A stretch of 64,000 bases of DNA from Emydura subglobosa (GCA_007922225.1 ML679956.1:20090689-20154688), one strand, 5' to 3'. Positions 12,167 to 26,445 are shown, counted from the first letter of the stretch. Numbers and translations are program-made. Notes: generated by a model not told the origin, from the sequence alone.

Positions 12167-14473
12167 ATACAGGGAAATAAGTTTCTATAAATAACCTCAA
12201 GTATGATCTACAATTTAACCTCAATTTCCCCCTTCCCCCGCCCCTCCGTGGGAGCCCTGTGTGTGCCCCTGTGCTTCCTCTACATTTACATGTTAGCCAG
12301 TGAACAGCTTAAGGGCTCAAGACCCTCACACACAGGCTGAGACACTTAAGATCCCCCCACTAAAAAAGAAACTGGTGGCCTGATGGGGACTAAACCACTA
12401 AAAAGTTCCAAAGTGCCCAGATCCTCATTATCTTCCATAAGCTCCAGCTCCCCCCCCCCAACTCCCCAAAGAAGCAAAACACATATGTCCAGATCATAAC
12501 CCCAAGCCAGAGAGAACAGAAGAGGTTCTGTACACAAACATGTTTAAAAGAAAGGAAGTACTAGCCACTATTGAGATCAGATAGAGGAAAGAGGATGAGC
12601 AGGTTCAAGCTAAATGAAAACATCTCCAATCCAAACCCCTTCTTTTCTTTGAAGATGTAAGTGGAAAGGATTGGAAAATGCCTGACAAAGGAAAAAAGGT
12701 TAGGTGATAACCTCTGAAATACTACAAAATAGAAACAAAATATTCTCTTCCATAGGCATCTCTCCTGGAGGCTTTCTGACATGAATGGATTTGGCAAAAG
12801 CTTATCTCCCTGTTCCAAACAGGCCTGATCATTGGCTGTTTGTCTACTGAAATATCCACTACCAATACAATAGGTTAACATTTGGTGTGCTGTTCAGTTA
12901 CAAGGTGTTCACAACAGTATTGGTAGAGTGATAATAGCCAGGCTTAAAAGTAAAGATGCTCATCTAGGCCTATTCTTAGACAGCATTATTCCCAAGGATC
13001 TTCTCATAAGAGAGAATTCAGAGCACCGCTCCTTGCTTTCAGGCATGCAGGTTTCTCATAAACTTTGAGAGGATCAATAACCTCTTCTTTAAGTATTGCC
13101 CACGTAGGGATTAAGATAAATTCAAATACACTTATTGTTTTCTGATGATAAGATCAAGACATTGATCTCCACAGTCAACCAAGTACCATGCATTCATCTT
13201 GACTTGCAGTCCTGGATCTTCTGCATAGAGATTACTCCTTGCATACATACAAGAGCTTCCTCTTTCAACTCTGGAACTATTCCCAACAAGCTATGCAAAG
13301 ATGAGTAAAGACACCATTCAGTTATCCGGTCTCTCAGTGAGTGAAAACTGGATACCCAGATGAAGGTAGGATCCTGCCTTCATAATCCAAACTCCAGAAT
13401 CCTACTATGAACATCAAGCCTTTCAGGATGGGGAGCTCCTGTGGGCATGGGGCACAGCGACACAATGGAACACTGGAAAAGTCAGTGAGGCTTTAGAGAA
13501 TCATTAACTTCTAATGATCTTGGCAGCCACTCTGGCTCTTCAGGATTTGATAAGGGAGAATGTTCTAGTTCAATCAGACAACATCATGTGGCATATGTAA
13601 ATTTGCAAGTAGGAACAAAAACCTCAAGTCTCAATACCGTAGTGATGAGACACATCCTTTCCTGGGAAGAGTGCCACCTACTCTGCATCCAGATGGCCCA
13701 CATAAAAGGGACACTGAACACACAACGAACTACTAAAGTCATTGGCAGAAACTCAACTCAGATTGGTTCCTGAACAGAGAAGTATTCCAGCTGATGGGAG
13801 GAAAGCTTTATTCAACCAGTTGAAATCTGAAATAAAAAAAACTTCATCAAAGAAGCAAACTATATGTCACTGGGAACCGACACTGACTCACAGTTGTCTG
13901 AATCTGCTGTTTATAGTCTTCTGCTGCTGCTGAGAAGAATAATTCAAAAGATAAAAATGTATGGTCATTCTCAGAAGCACATGCAGTTGCAAATAAACCA
14001 GTCCCAGGAGGACTCAGTTCATTCAGTATATTTGACAGCAGCATTTTGGAAGGAAATCTGTAAAGTAGACATCTGGCCATGTCAGAACAACTTAAAATGT
14101 TACAGTTCTCTGGAGCAACATCCTTCAGCAAGATGAAGCTTTATGTGTGATCCCAAAAACTAGGTAATATCGCTAATTTTAGGGAAGGGAGGATCTGTCT
14201 ACTTATCTCTCCCTTCTCCTTAATATTTCCCTATTTTACATTGCATCTCAAGTGTCTCTGACAGGGATAGGGGTCAGGACCCTTAATGGAAAATTTGTTA
14301 CCTAATGTTTTCCTTTCTTGGTCCATAACTCTTCCTCTTCGTCCACCCAAGGTTAGGTCTCTGGATACCTCTGTGATGGTCTCTTTTTGGATACTAGAAG
14401 CTGAAACTGGGTGACGAGATGGATGTTCAATAATTGCCCTTTCCTGTATATTCCCTCTAAAGTATCTTGCACT
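12167..14473. other. Intronic sequence without a recognised gene
   Basis: There is a short C run near 12450, otherwise unique-looking sequence. No recognised repeat or exon was seen. Confidence 0.6.
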
Positions 14474-14552
14474 GAGCACTCTTTGAAGACAGGATACTGG
14501 GCTAGATGGACCATTGGTCTGACACAGTGTGGCTATTCTTACAATCTTATCA
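14474..14552 (+). mobile_element. CR1-type LINE 3' tail fragment
   Basis: The sequence 'ggatactgggctagatgg' followed by 'accattggtctgacacagtg' and 'ggctattctta' is the reverse complement of the 3' end of the CR1-like element at 36314-36400, so both belong to the same subfamily. Only about 80 bp survive. Confidence 0.75.
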
Positions 14553-14730
14553 CTTGAATTGCAAGAATTGCTGTACGGAGGCTTTAAAAAACACTAATAA
14601 GTATTCAGTATTTCAATATGGTATTGGAAGTACTTATCTGGCATGTGGGTGGAATGAGCACAGACAAGCTCCATAGCCCCATGGGTAAGTTTGAACTTCT
14701 TTCAGTATTTGGAGTAAGAGAGGTGTAGTC

Positions 14731-15038
14731 TAAGGTTATGTTTACATTGTATGTGGAACTTCCCAGCCTAAGTTCACAGATTCATTCTAGTTGGCTAAAA
14801 ACAGTTGTGTCAATGTTGCTTTGATGTGGCTTAGGCTGGATCTCAGGTTCTCAAGTGCTTCCTGCCACTTCCCAGCCCCCTGCACTACTTCCAAGGTTGG
14901 GAGCCTGAGCTCCAGCGTGAGCCACAAAATGAAAACAACATCACCACAGCTGTTTTTAGTCCTCTAGGTCGAGCCCTATCAGCACAAATCTGCAGACCCA
15001 AGATGGGAGATTGCTAAAATGCAGTGTAGACATAAATG
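14731..15038. mobile_element. Palindromic non-autonomous element (TGTAGACAT ends), copy 1
   Basis: The ends are inverted relative to each other: 'ggttatgtttacattgta' at 14734 and 'tgcagtgtagacataaat' ending at 15037. Internal parts also pair loosely, for example 'aaaacagttgtg' and 'cacagctgttttt'. The copy at 40020-40187 has the same ends. It has no coding capacity. I infer a MITE-like DNA transposon derivative; the superfamily is not determined. Confidence 0.7.
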
Positions 15039-15787
15039 TCACAGTTTAGGGGAAAGGTCACTCTCAGAAAGGAAGCCATCAGGTAACAAATTGTGCTTGG
15101 TGGCATTGTAGTAGGTGACTGGCAGATCTACAGATATTGCAAGTTTTTCTTCTCTTTTGAAGAAACATTTTTGTCTTACTGAACATTCCTACCCTAAATT
15201 TTCCACTGTGTTTTGTTGAATGTAATTTAAAACCATAAGTACAATAAATAGGATTTTATTCTGAAAACCAAACCTTTTTGGCAGTTCTACTGATGGAGCT
15301 TTATTTTTAGATCCCAGAGATAGGATTTATCAGTCAGTAATGAATAGAAATGCCATTTACTTACAGTATGAGGGTATTATGAAAATGTTTATAGTAAAAC
15401 TGCTCTTTTGGACTTTTTCATTTTTGTTCAAGATACAGAATTGTCTCCCTTTGCTATAGATTTCTTTCAGCACAGAAGAGCTTTTTTTCTGGTTATATAG
15501 TCACAAAATTAAGTTTAAAAATAAAAAATGAAAAAGGCAGTACAATTGTCTAAAACTGTTTATGATCTTCCTAAAGAAGCTATCCCTAAATCTTCACGTC
15601 AGCTACATGTTCGGTATTTCTTTTTAAAATAAATCTTCCTATACAAGAGAAGCGAGGAATGAGCAAATAACTAGAGAGGGAGAACGCTGAAACAGCAGAG
15701 GTGAGCTCTGCTGTAAATGTTTCTAGCAATGAGCCTCTTGTCCAGCAGATAAAGATCTCAATTCAATATTTGCATTTTCAGCATGGT

Positions 15788-16078
15788 ACCATTCCAGAAA
15801 AGCACTTAAGCACATGCTGAACTGTAAGCACACGAATGGTCCAAGAGCTTAGTTGTGCCTGCTGCCAAAGTACTCTGGTGCCAATCCAAGTGAACTGTTA
15901 AATACATGCTTAACTTTAAACATGGGATTAGTTCCATTAAATCTATTAAATTAAGCACACACTTAAACACCTTGCTGTGTAGTGCTAACCACCTTCCAGG
16001 ATCAAGTCCCAATGGACTTTAGTAAGACAGCTTATATGCTTAGTGACAGACATACTTAGTGCTTGCCGGACTGGAATC
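15788..16078. mobile_element. Palindromic element (AAGCACTTAAGCACATGCT ends), diverged
   Basis: The left end 'attccagaaaagcacttaag' and the right end 'cttagtgcttgccggactgg' are imperfect inverted repeats. Inside, 'cacttaagcacatgct' and 'aaatacatgcttaacttta' recur in both orientations. Shorter pieces with the same wording lie at 38540-38622 and 59535-59620. It is noncoding. Confidence 0.6.
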
Positions 16079-16497
16079 TAACTGCAAAAAAAAAAAAAAA
16101 GAATGATTACTTGTAAAATATTACTTATGCTGAGTTATTTCTAATTTTTTCCTCCATTTTGGCTTCTGTCTTGAGTAGGTCCAATCTTATTTTGCTAAGG
16201 TCACCAAATCAGCAACGAGAGCCTGTTAACTAGGTCAACTGTTACATCCCAAACTTCTTCTCTTTTCATTCTTGCGTAATGAGGATCTCCGAGTGATCAT
16301 TTAGTTTGCCTTGTGTTGAAAGGGTGGGCAGGAATTTTGGTGTCTGCATAGCACTAGAATGTCATTATGGTCAAATATTTCCTAATGTGCTTGCCAGAAA
16401 TATTTGCTTAACATAAATAACAACAGCAGCAAAACTCTCTTGAAAATTGAGCTGGCCAGTTGTCAGAGAGACCTTATCCTTTTTACTTGTTTCCCCC

Positions 16498-16662
16498 CTC
16501 CACTCTAATATATTTTATTGGACCAACTTCTGTTGGAGACAGAGACACGTTTTGAAAGCTTGTGTCTCTCACTTGCAGAAGTTGGTCCAATAAAATGATA
16601 TTATCTCACCCACCTTGTCTTTCTAATATCCTGAGAACAACATGGCTTAAACTATACTGCAT
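16498..16662 (+). mobile_element. Fold-back Penelope-like retroelement tail (second family)
   Basis: The left arm 16511-16548 (ATTGGACCAACTTCTGTTGG core) is the reverse complement of the right arm 16562-16600 (AGAAGTTGGTCCAATAAAAT core), with about a dozen bases between them. The direct-orientation tail then continues through 'ctcacccaccttgtctttct' to 'aacatggc'. The layout of an inverted short copy followed by a direct tail is the same as at 35666-35774 and 62966-63170. I attribute it to a Penelope-like element by that layout and by memory of the family tail; no protein-coding part is present. Confidence 0.55.
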
Positions 16663-18372
16663 GCTGAAAAATTAGACATTTTGGGCAGAGATTTCCTAAA
16701 CCCCAGTCAATGGGCGAGCTGCACAGGGTCTGTGCATTTCCACTGTTTACATTTACAGCTGTGTTTGCATGGAGAAATAGGTAATTGAGAATTTACTTAT
16801 GTGATGGGTCACATTTTGTGCAGGCTTTTCAAAAATCACCCCATTAGGAACAAAAAAAGGACACTCAGCTTAATCCCCTTATTATCTCATTGTTATTGAG
16901 AATTCCAACTTCCTGCTTTCACACCTGTTATCCCTCAATCCACTTTCTCTTCAGCTATAAATCTAGGAGGTGTTTGAATTCATTTACACTATTTGCTTCA
17001 GTCATCTTCTGCTGTATCTACCTCCCTGTTTATCATCCTTTCTGGGAATTATTGTATTCTACTTGCTCTTACTATCCTCATTTTTTTTAGATTGTATCCT
17101 TTAAATTTAGAATCTTTTCTCAGGAAATAAAGACATCAGCCTCTATTGTCATTCTAATAAATACCTTTCAAACTCAATCATGATTATATACAAGCATATA
17201 CCATGTACCAGAAGTCATTGAGCATAATGTTCTTAGGGCAACATTTCTTTGGTGACTGGCACATTTTTCTTCTTCTTTTGTCCTTTATTAGCATACCATC
17301 AAATCCCTGGCTCTATGAATTCACTGTTAGGTCTTGATCCTTGCAAGGGAGGGGAGGGAATCCAGACCCTTATGCCTGCCCAGCATCTCATCCCATGCAA
17401 TCACTTGTGTCCTGGGTCCAGTGACTCCTCTCCCCCCCCCCCCCGAGGTGAGGGGCCTTTAGAGTACTCCCTGGCTCACAAATAGTCATCTCATTGAGGT
17501 CAGTGGTACTCCAGTGGTTATAAAAGTTTGTAAAGGTGGATCTCTAATTAGGATCATGGCCAATAGTGATCATACTCTACTATGGAAGAGCATAGAGGCT
17601 CTAGAGGTGGTGAACAATTGATGGCCCCTTTGTAAACACATGTAATTTGGAATGAAACATCTGTGTGTACCTTTGGACTTATTCTCATTGGAAAATACAC
17701 TCTCTCTCTCCTAACTTAATTTCTTCAGACATGGGTATCAGACATTTTTGTTGCCCTAATCTACATCTGTCCTGTTCTACCATCTCTTGGTTAGTATAGA
17801 GAGGAATATTCAGAAACGATTTCAAATATGGAATTGCACATACCATTCATTGGAGATCAGAATGTGACTCAAAATGGAAATATGCTTTTATGTCCATACT
17901 TTTCCAGAGATGCTGGTTTAAAGTGTTGACTGGAAAAAAGTAGTAAATAGTCAGAGAAAGTGACCAGAAGCAGAGATGTCCATGGAATCTCTAGCATTTA
18001 TATCAGTGCGTTCTAGAAACCCTAAAGAATTTCTGAAGTATTACTTAAGATGTAAGATTTTTGGCACTATTAAAGTCCAGTAAAATAGCCTAGAATACTT
18101 TGCATTTATATAGCATAAATACAAATTTTTAGAACAACCCAATACATGTTGTTTTGGATATGCCGTGACTTCTGTTTGTATAGGCATTTTAACAAATGTT
18201 ACCTTCTCTTTCCTATGTCACAAATTTTAAAGGCTGGGACAGCAATAGAAATTTCAGTCAGAACCTGTGTAATTCTCTTGCCATTCTGTAAAACTGGAAC
18301 TGTTATTTTGAAGTGAATTCTATATTTTGAAAGAAACTGATTTTTTTACTTCATTTCTCTCTCTTTCTTGCC
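16663..18372. other. Intronic sequence without a recognised gene
   Basis: AT-rich sequence with a 14-bp C run near 17431. No repeat or exon was recognised. Confidence 0.55.
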
Positions 18373-18486
18373 ATTAGTTTGTTATATAGTATAATATAGT
18401 ATAGTATAATGTATAATAATATTATAATATAATATAATATAGTATAGTATAGTATAATGTTATAAACATTAGTTTGTTATATAGTA
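18373..18486. repeat. AT-rich tandem tract between 19-bp direct repeats
   Basis: ATTAGTTTGTTATATAGTA occurs at 18373-18391 and 18468-18486, enclosing a run built from ATAGT and ATAAT units. This looks like a local expansion by slippage or unequal exchange. Confidence 0.85.
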
Positions 18487-21400
18487 GCCAAGAATTTTCG
18501 TAATCTAGAATTATATTTTATAAATTCATTCTAGAAAACTAGAAAAAGCAATATCCAGCTGACATGCACACGTCCTGAATTGCCTCATAGCATTTCTAAA
18601 ATGGTTATCAGAAAGCAGAAATTAAATGATTGCTTATCAGGATAAAAAAACCATTTTATATAATGGGTGTACATAGTGTATTTTTAAAAGTAGGCTTTTT
18701 AATACAATATATATTGTACTTACTTTTATAACATATACCGTGGCTACATGGATTTGACATATTTGCAAACCATAGGAATTCACCACACCTCATGTTCTAT
18801 CTTCCTCTTCAGTTCCTCAGTATTTCATGGGCTAGTTGAGCTGAATTCCCTTGATGAAATCCTGAGACGTATGGGAAACTCCATACTCTTGCCTGATAAA
18901 GGTTGAGTACAGTCCAGCATATTATGGGGCACAAAGCTGCTCAATTTCTCTGTGGCTGGCTCTTGGCCCATAAGTTGGAATGCTCATACAAATGACTTCC
19001 CCACTCCCTCCATCAGCTCTCGGTGGATTCCATTGCCCCTCTCTCTTCTCTTTTAGGGAACATAAAGTCTACTGTTGTATACAGGTTGCTGTAATGCCTG
19101 CAGAGCTACCTCCCCATCCACACAGAAGTATTGCTTGTGGGGGGGATGGTAGGGATGTTGTGAGGGGTTTAATTGCACGGTCACCCTCAGAATTTCCTTT
19201 TCTCTAGGAATGGGGAGAGATCTTCAGGCTAGTAAGCCTTGCATGTCAGCTGACAGCTCACTCTAGTGCTGGTGGGGAGAGATGGAAAAGGAACTCCTTG
19301 GTCCCCTCACTGGCTGCCTCATTGTCTCTCAGCCAGGGAGACACCACCACCATCAAGCCCATGCTGTGCAGAGTTCTCTGTCTCCCCAAACTTCCTTCTC
19401 CAATAAACTGCAGATATGAACTCTACCTCTAGGTAGGATGTGGAGTCAAATACCCACAGTGCCATGGCCACTGCAGAGGTGAGTCTGCCTGTCAGAGAGC
19501 AGCATGAGCACAGATCCTGGTCAGACTGAGGAGCTGTGGTCAAAATCCTGAACAGTAGGGTGGGGATTTTGCCATATGTGAACCGTAGAGACTGTGCCTC
19601 TAACAATTGCTGCTATGTTATGGGAAGGCAGGAAAGTAGAGGACAATTGCTCTTAAATTAATTTTTCAGGCAACACTGAGCTTTGGGCCAGACTTTGTGG
19701 AGGATTTCTCCTGCTCCCCATTCTGCCTATCCTCCTAGTGCCTTTCAAAAAGCTGTTCCTTTGATGTATCAAAAGATGAGATCTTATGAAAATGGCATGG
19801 TTTTGCCACACAAGATCTCTGAGTGTGCAAAGCCCTTGTCTTTTCAATAGTCTAGTTATACAGAATTGGTAACGCTTTAAACACACGAGAGCTGTCTTTT
19901 TAATGACCATTCTTCTAGGTGTGGAGTATGGAGATTAATTGTTTTCAAAGGTTTCTGCGTCTGTGCTCTGCTAGCACAGAACTCAGAGGCTGCAGCATTT
20001 GCCCTTTGAAGGCCAAACTCTCAGCTCATACCTGGGCTCAAGCTGTCTTAAATTTGCTAGGAACAACAGAGTAAAGAGGGAGAGGCCCAGGTGAAAGCAG
20101 CTGGAGGAGTTAATTTAAAAGAAAGAAGGTCTGAGAGGAGAGGAGAGCAGCCCCTCCGTTCCCCCCCCCCCCCCTTTAAACACATCATGGCAATTAATGT
20201 TAAAGGCTTCTCTTCTCCTCCCAAAGTAATGAAATTAAGGTACCACTTCAGATGTTAACTGCTGCTTAAAAGGGGGGTTGAATTGCACAATGTTTGGATT
20301 TAACTGCTGTTATTTAGTGTGCCATCTTTGCTTTTTTTTTGATTGGTTGTAGCTTCTCAATATATTTATGTAAAAAAGATAGAAATTCAAATGGCAGGGA
20401 AATTGAAGCAATGGGCAAGTAATCATGGTACAGTCCACAAATTTCACATCTTGATAACAAAATGTTATGTGCTTCAGTCACCATTAATCGATATTCCTGG
20501 TTTTTGCCTCAGTATATTTCTGTACTTGGATTACCACACTTCACTGTTTCAAGGGGCTCATTGAGGATAGAAAGATGTGACAGAGGAGAATTATATATCA
20601 TATTGCGGACCCGGGAGGAACAAAGATCTTAACAAAGAATTTTTAGGTATCTCATTTGCTGTAGAAACAAAATCAGTTAGCAGCTGTAATCCATAATGAT
20701 GTTTTTTCCCCAAACAGTGTCCCTTTTCAAAATGCTTTATATAAGTTGTTACTATTGTTGACTTTGGGTGATTATATCACAGTGAAACCTGTTTTAATGG
20801 TTTTCTGCTATCTCTGGACACTTCTCTTAATGACCAGTATAATATCATTCCCCATAAAAGTTCTGGAAATATTAATCACAGTGCACTATGCAGCCTCTTA
20901 ATGTAACTAACAGACTTTGGAATTTGATCCTCTGTAGGAATGGGACCCGATAGCCAGGTTTTAAAAGTTTTGCATTCGAATAAAAAACACATGTTTGAAC
21001 AATGCCTGTGAGGGTGAATTACCTCTGCTCATGTGTGAGTTTTGATCTGAATTGAAAATGAAGTCTCTAAAGGTTTAAAATGGCCATAGGAGATGACTCC
21101 TCAGGACAGAATCCAATATGGCAGTCTCAAGTGACTCTCCCATAGCCTTTGAAAGGCTGGCTTTCAGAACACATATTCAAAACGTAGGCCAAACTCTGCA
21201 GGTACAAACATACTGTTGCATTCATCTCTAATTGACCTACATTGTTGAATATTGATCTTCAAAGATGATTTAGAAATGTAAAGATTTTGTCTATATTGGG
21301 TTCATATATGTTTCAGTGTACAGTAGAGGAACAACTGCAGAGAAAGATGCATAGTAAATTTACTTTTACTTGGTTCATTTGTATTAGATATGTCTGAATG

Positions 21401-24400
21401 AGCATAAATGTTTCCTCAGATTCTTTATAAAGGAGGTTTCAGAAGGTAGACTCTGAACAGGTTTTATCCTTTCCCCAGCATAGCTTATTTTCTCTGCATC
21501 AGTGGACTTGTCATGATAATCAACTTTTTTGTCCCAACCATCAATCACTCTTGATTACAGCTGGGTAGAAGTTCTGTTCTGTTGATCAGCTCATCAGTGC
21601 ACATAATATTACACCTGGAGACTCGTGAAAATCATCCCTTGATGGGAGAATCACTTGCCTTCAAAGCTTTTGTCAAAAGTACTTTCATTTACATTTGGTC
21701 TCCTTGCAGTTGTCAGCTCTAGCTTTGATTGTATTATTTCTTTTATGAAGGTAATCCTTGTACGTTCAGTTGATCCTTGCCTAGATAATTAAAAGAAAAA
21801 CATTTTAGTTTTGAAATATCTTATGTTGTAACTTTTTTCACTTGGCTGTAATTGGAGTAATTAAAATTACATGAATTACAAATTAAATGGCTACATGGTA
21901 CTTTGCTGGGAAGTAATTTAGCATAACTTTGCCCAGAATTTGTGCAAGAGCCATTCTGTCCATTTTATTAGGTTCCCTACTAATATTCTTTAGTATGATT
22001 GGGGTAATATTTGTCTTTAATGTTTGGTTTATTTTAAGTGGTTGGGTAACTAACTTCATAGTAATGAAGACTTTAAAAATTAAATGTATTTTTCATTTCT
22101 TTAAGGGAAATATGATTTATATTGCTGTGATCTTTGTTGCATGCCACATTTAGGTAAATATTTGTTTTTCTTTTGTGTTTCTAAAGCCAAGTATATTTTC
22201 TTGCTTGTAATAGGAGTGAGTATTAAGCAGTTATCAATACTTTATACTTCACAAAGAATGTAAAAATTAATTCTAATTAGCTATCAGACCAACCACATGT
22301 AATTTAATGTTACCACACTATTTCCACTCACAGTCATCATTCTTATTGTAGGGATATTTTTTGTTCATTATTACCACAAGTTTAATCTACTATAATATCA
22401 AAAAGAGCAATTTAAAGGAAGCCTATAAACATGACATTTAAAAGGTTCAGGACCAAGTATAAATGAAAAACAAAGTAGAATACAAGAGTATGGAATAATG
22501 AAGATTTGATTAGCAGTCATGTTTTTGTATAAAAGATTTAATTAGCAGAAGCTCATTTTCCTATTCCAGCTAGCATTTCAGGACAGTGATATATTGCTTT
22601 ATCGCACGGACCCATGCCAACAAATAGAAGGTGTTATGTTTTCATTAGATGCAGACACTTCAGCATTATTATCTCTCACTGTAATCTATACAATGGTACA
22701 AAACACAGTCAAATGTCACTGTTTAATAGGCCAATGATATATACAGTAATTTAAAAACTATGAAGTGTTCACTCAGAAGCTTTATTTTGTTTCTTTTAAA
22801 ACTGATGATATAAGCATTAAATTACAAATCGAATAATCACTCAAACAGGCTCATTTCTTATGCACTGTCTTTTGAATGCCTCTTTGCTTTGTACAGGATT
22901 TGATCACTTGCTCTGAAATTATTCTTCCAGAATGACAACTGTTTATTTTTATGGCTTTATAATTAATATGAGTGCACTGCAGCATTATTATTTTGCAGGA
23001 TCCATCAATCCGTATTACCCTTCTATAGACCCATCACTCTTTATTATAATTTAAATAACAGAACATTTTCTGTTGCTGCTGAATAGCAGTATTTGATGTC
23101 TACAAAGTAATATAATTTTAGTCAAACAGTCTACCGCAAGATGACTGTCATTGCTTGTCAATTTATTCTGCAATATGATTTTTATATCAGAATCGAATGT
23201 AGTGATAAACGGTTACAGTAAAGTCAATTCTAATGGTAAACAGTTGTTGAGAAGCAGCCATAAGTGAATAGTAATGTTTGGAGATACAAGAAAACATGAA
23301 GTATATTGAATTTTTTTATCTCCATCACTATTGGAGGAATATTGAATGTTACTCAAATTGACAGGGTTTTACTGCATATTATCTAAGCCCCTGGGAAAAA
23401 CGTTTACAAATTCAGATGCACATGACAAATTGTATCTCTTTAGATCCTGCAAATGCTGTAAAGGCAAAATCAGCCTTTCCCTTACAAAAGCTGAGTAACT
23501 GTGCCACGTGTATAGAGCTACATGTGGGATGAAATTTGTACATAGTAAGGTGCTCTTGGCTGCAACACAATGCCTATGTGGCTGTTATTTTATTCTTTAG
23601 GCTACTGTTGTGGTTAGTGTCCCTCCACATTCCCCCCTTGTCGATATTTTGGGCCCCAGATTCAGTAGTCCTGCAATGACAAGCCATACCCAATATGGGG
23701 ATAGTGCAGAGACCATCTCTCTCATGCATAGAGGATGTGGGTGCCTTCCTAGAATATTCCCTCCACCGACAGAAAGCTGAAGGTGGGCTAATGTGGTGTG
23801 TGGGATGCAGATGTCACACTTAAGAGGTGTGTATTATGGCTTGTGTCTAAGATAAGAGGGTAAGAAAGGTTTTTCTCAGATTATCATGATAATTTAGGCA
23901 GTGTGTTTTGCAGTTTGTATGTACTTTCTTTTTTAGACTGGAGGAAGGTCTTTTTTTTTTTTGTGCTACAAATAGCTGTACTTCATGTGGATTTTACAAC
24001 TTCTGAATGCCAGCAGCAGCAATCTAGTTCTCAAAAGCAAAATTAGCTGATGTTGGGAATGATCCTGGGCCATGATGGTAAGGGCAAAATGAGTGTCTTA
24101 TCTCTTGCAGTTCAATAGCAGTGTGAATGAGAATTATCAAGGGTGGGTGGACCACAAAAGGGAGTACTTGTTTGCTCCAAGGACTCTTAGTGCCTGAGTT
24201 GCTAATGAGAATTAACCCTTTTGAGATTGGTTTTCCAGCCGTGGCTGTATTGGTTATTATTTTATTTATTTTCGGATATCAGCCAGTGGTGCTTTACGTC
24301 CCAAGTAAACAATGAGTTCAGTGTTCATTTTGTTTCTTACCCAATTTTACCCACGTCAGCAGACAATAGTCAAACACCACAAGACATAGATGGCAATCAT

Positions 24401-25949
24401 TTCTCAAGGAAATCTGTATTAATAAGACCTACATTGTTGTAGAGTGATAGTTCTAAAATTGGTGCAGCACTATTGTAAATGGTAGTATTTGGGATCATTC
24501 CTGGAGAATTCTATAGCCTCATTTGTACCAGGAGCATTCAAGAACTAAAATAATTATAAAAATCATTCATATAGCTCTGTAAATGTATACAACGGTTGCT
24601 TTACAGACAGGGAGGATGTGATCTTTGCCCTGAAGAGTTTGTTCTAAAATGAACAATGAACAATGTTCTAAAATGAAACAACAATTTAGGGATGGGAATA
24701 CAAGGGCAGATTATTAATAAAGCGATGTTGGATGGAAAGCTTCCTGAAAGCAGTGGGTTTTAAACAGACCTTTGAAGAACAGGAGATTTGATAGGCAGGA
24801 AGTGGGAGAAAAATTTAAGTACAGGGGACATCATAATAAAATACTTTTAAGCCAAGATTGTGGAAGAGTCAATGAGTACATAAAAGCAAGAGGATTGGAT
24901 GATGGCATTTGGGGGGTTGAGGCAATAAGGGGGGGAAAAACTGAGATCTAAATTAATTTTTTTTTATAAGGCCCTTCCTGAAGATGAGAACCAGGAGCTT
25001 AAATGTCCTATGGTAAGAGATAGGAAACGAGTGGTGAATTCCGTGTGTGATTGTGCAGGTGGGGTCATATGGAGAGAATGACAGGAGAGGAAAATGATTC
25101 TAGCCTTGCTGTTTTGCATAAACCGGAATGGAGAGAGACAAGAAAAGAAAGTTCAGAAAGTAAAAAAAATTATGAAAAGTCAATGAGAGAGATGAGCCAG
25201 ACAGGGGCAGGTGTTTTAACAGAGGGTATATCTAAGAAATTACAGGATTGAATTATACTAAAAGAGAGAAAAGGGGTAGGAGGGAGATGGGAAAGGTAAG
25301 AGTCATAGGTGACACACCAGGGAGTTACAAACCAGGGAGGACGGAAGCATAGCAGAATTATCAAAGCGGGTGGAGAAAAATCAGGAGGAAAGAGGTACGT
25401 TTTAGAAATGGTGAATTTCTGACTGCAGTGGGAGATCCAGGAGATGTTTCGGAGTGGACAGAAGGAGCAAGTCAGGAATAGGCAGGAAGATCTGGGAATC
25501 TTTCATGATGAAGTGCATGTTGAAACAAAGGGAGTAGCTGACAATGCAGAAGGAGCGTGTGTATATATATACACAGGAGAGGCTTAAAAACAGAACAATA
25601 GCTTAGCCAGACCAGAGCCACTTTAGCCACTGATGAGAGGCAGCCAGCTGTGATCTGTTCTGCCACCTAATGCTCCGTCTCTAATTAATTCACCTGGACC
25701 TTCTGCAACACTGGGTTCTGAACCCCACAGATTCAAATATTTTCTCTTGATTAATCTATGATGGGACATTTCCTGGGGGTCATGAATCACTGTTTTATCC
25801 CACTGATATTAAAGACTTTTATGCAGGTGAATATTAATGCAGATATATACAGCCTTTCAATTTACTATTTTCCAATCTTGCTATAGGGGACAGTACATAA
25901 AGACACATCCAGCATGAATAAGTTGTTCACTGTATTGTTTTTTTAATGA
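18487..25949. other. Long AT-rich, repeat-poor intronic stretch
   Basis: No CR1, Penelope-like or palindromic element was recognised in about 7.4 kb, in contrast to the neighbours on both sides. The part at 21.8-23.3 kb is rich in TAATTA/ATTTA-type words. Open frames here (for example 21929-22153) lack any recognised domain. It may contain conserved noncoding elements; this is only inferred from the absence of repeats. Confidence 0.45.
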
Positions 25950-26445
25950 ACTTAGCTTGTAGGTCCATCCTTTCTGCGCTCCCTAGCCTTAGGTTTGTTG
26001 GTTCACACAGAGGCATGAATTGCAATATCCCTGGAACACTTCCTTGGGGTTCACTGGTAGTCCGTCTTGCCACCATCAGAACCCCCCGCATTCTCTTCCT
26101 GATGCAGCCCTCTGGACATGCCACAATCCATGTCTCCCCCCCAACTTCCGAGGAGATTCTGCAGTCCTAGTTCCACCACTCACTTCAGTGACCGTCGCAG
26201 TCTACCACCATCCCAACTGTGGTCTGGGGGAGGGACCCGGGCCCACCCACTACTCCAGGTCCTAGCCCAGGGACCTATGTGCAGCCAGCTTTCACTGCCA
26301 TTCCCCCAACTCTTTGACAGACTTCCCTGGGCCACTTCCCCACAGCCTTAGTACCTCTTCCAGCCTTGTATCAGGGCCTCTGCTCTACTGAGCTCCAACA
26401 GTCAGCCTCTGCTCTGTCCTGGGTGCTGACCTTCTTCTGCCTGCA

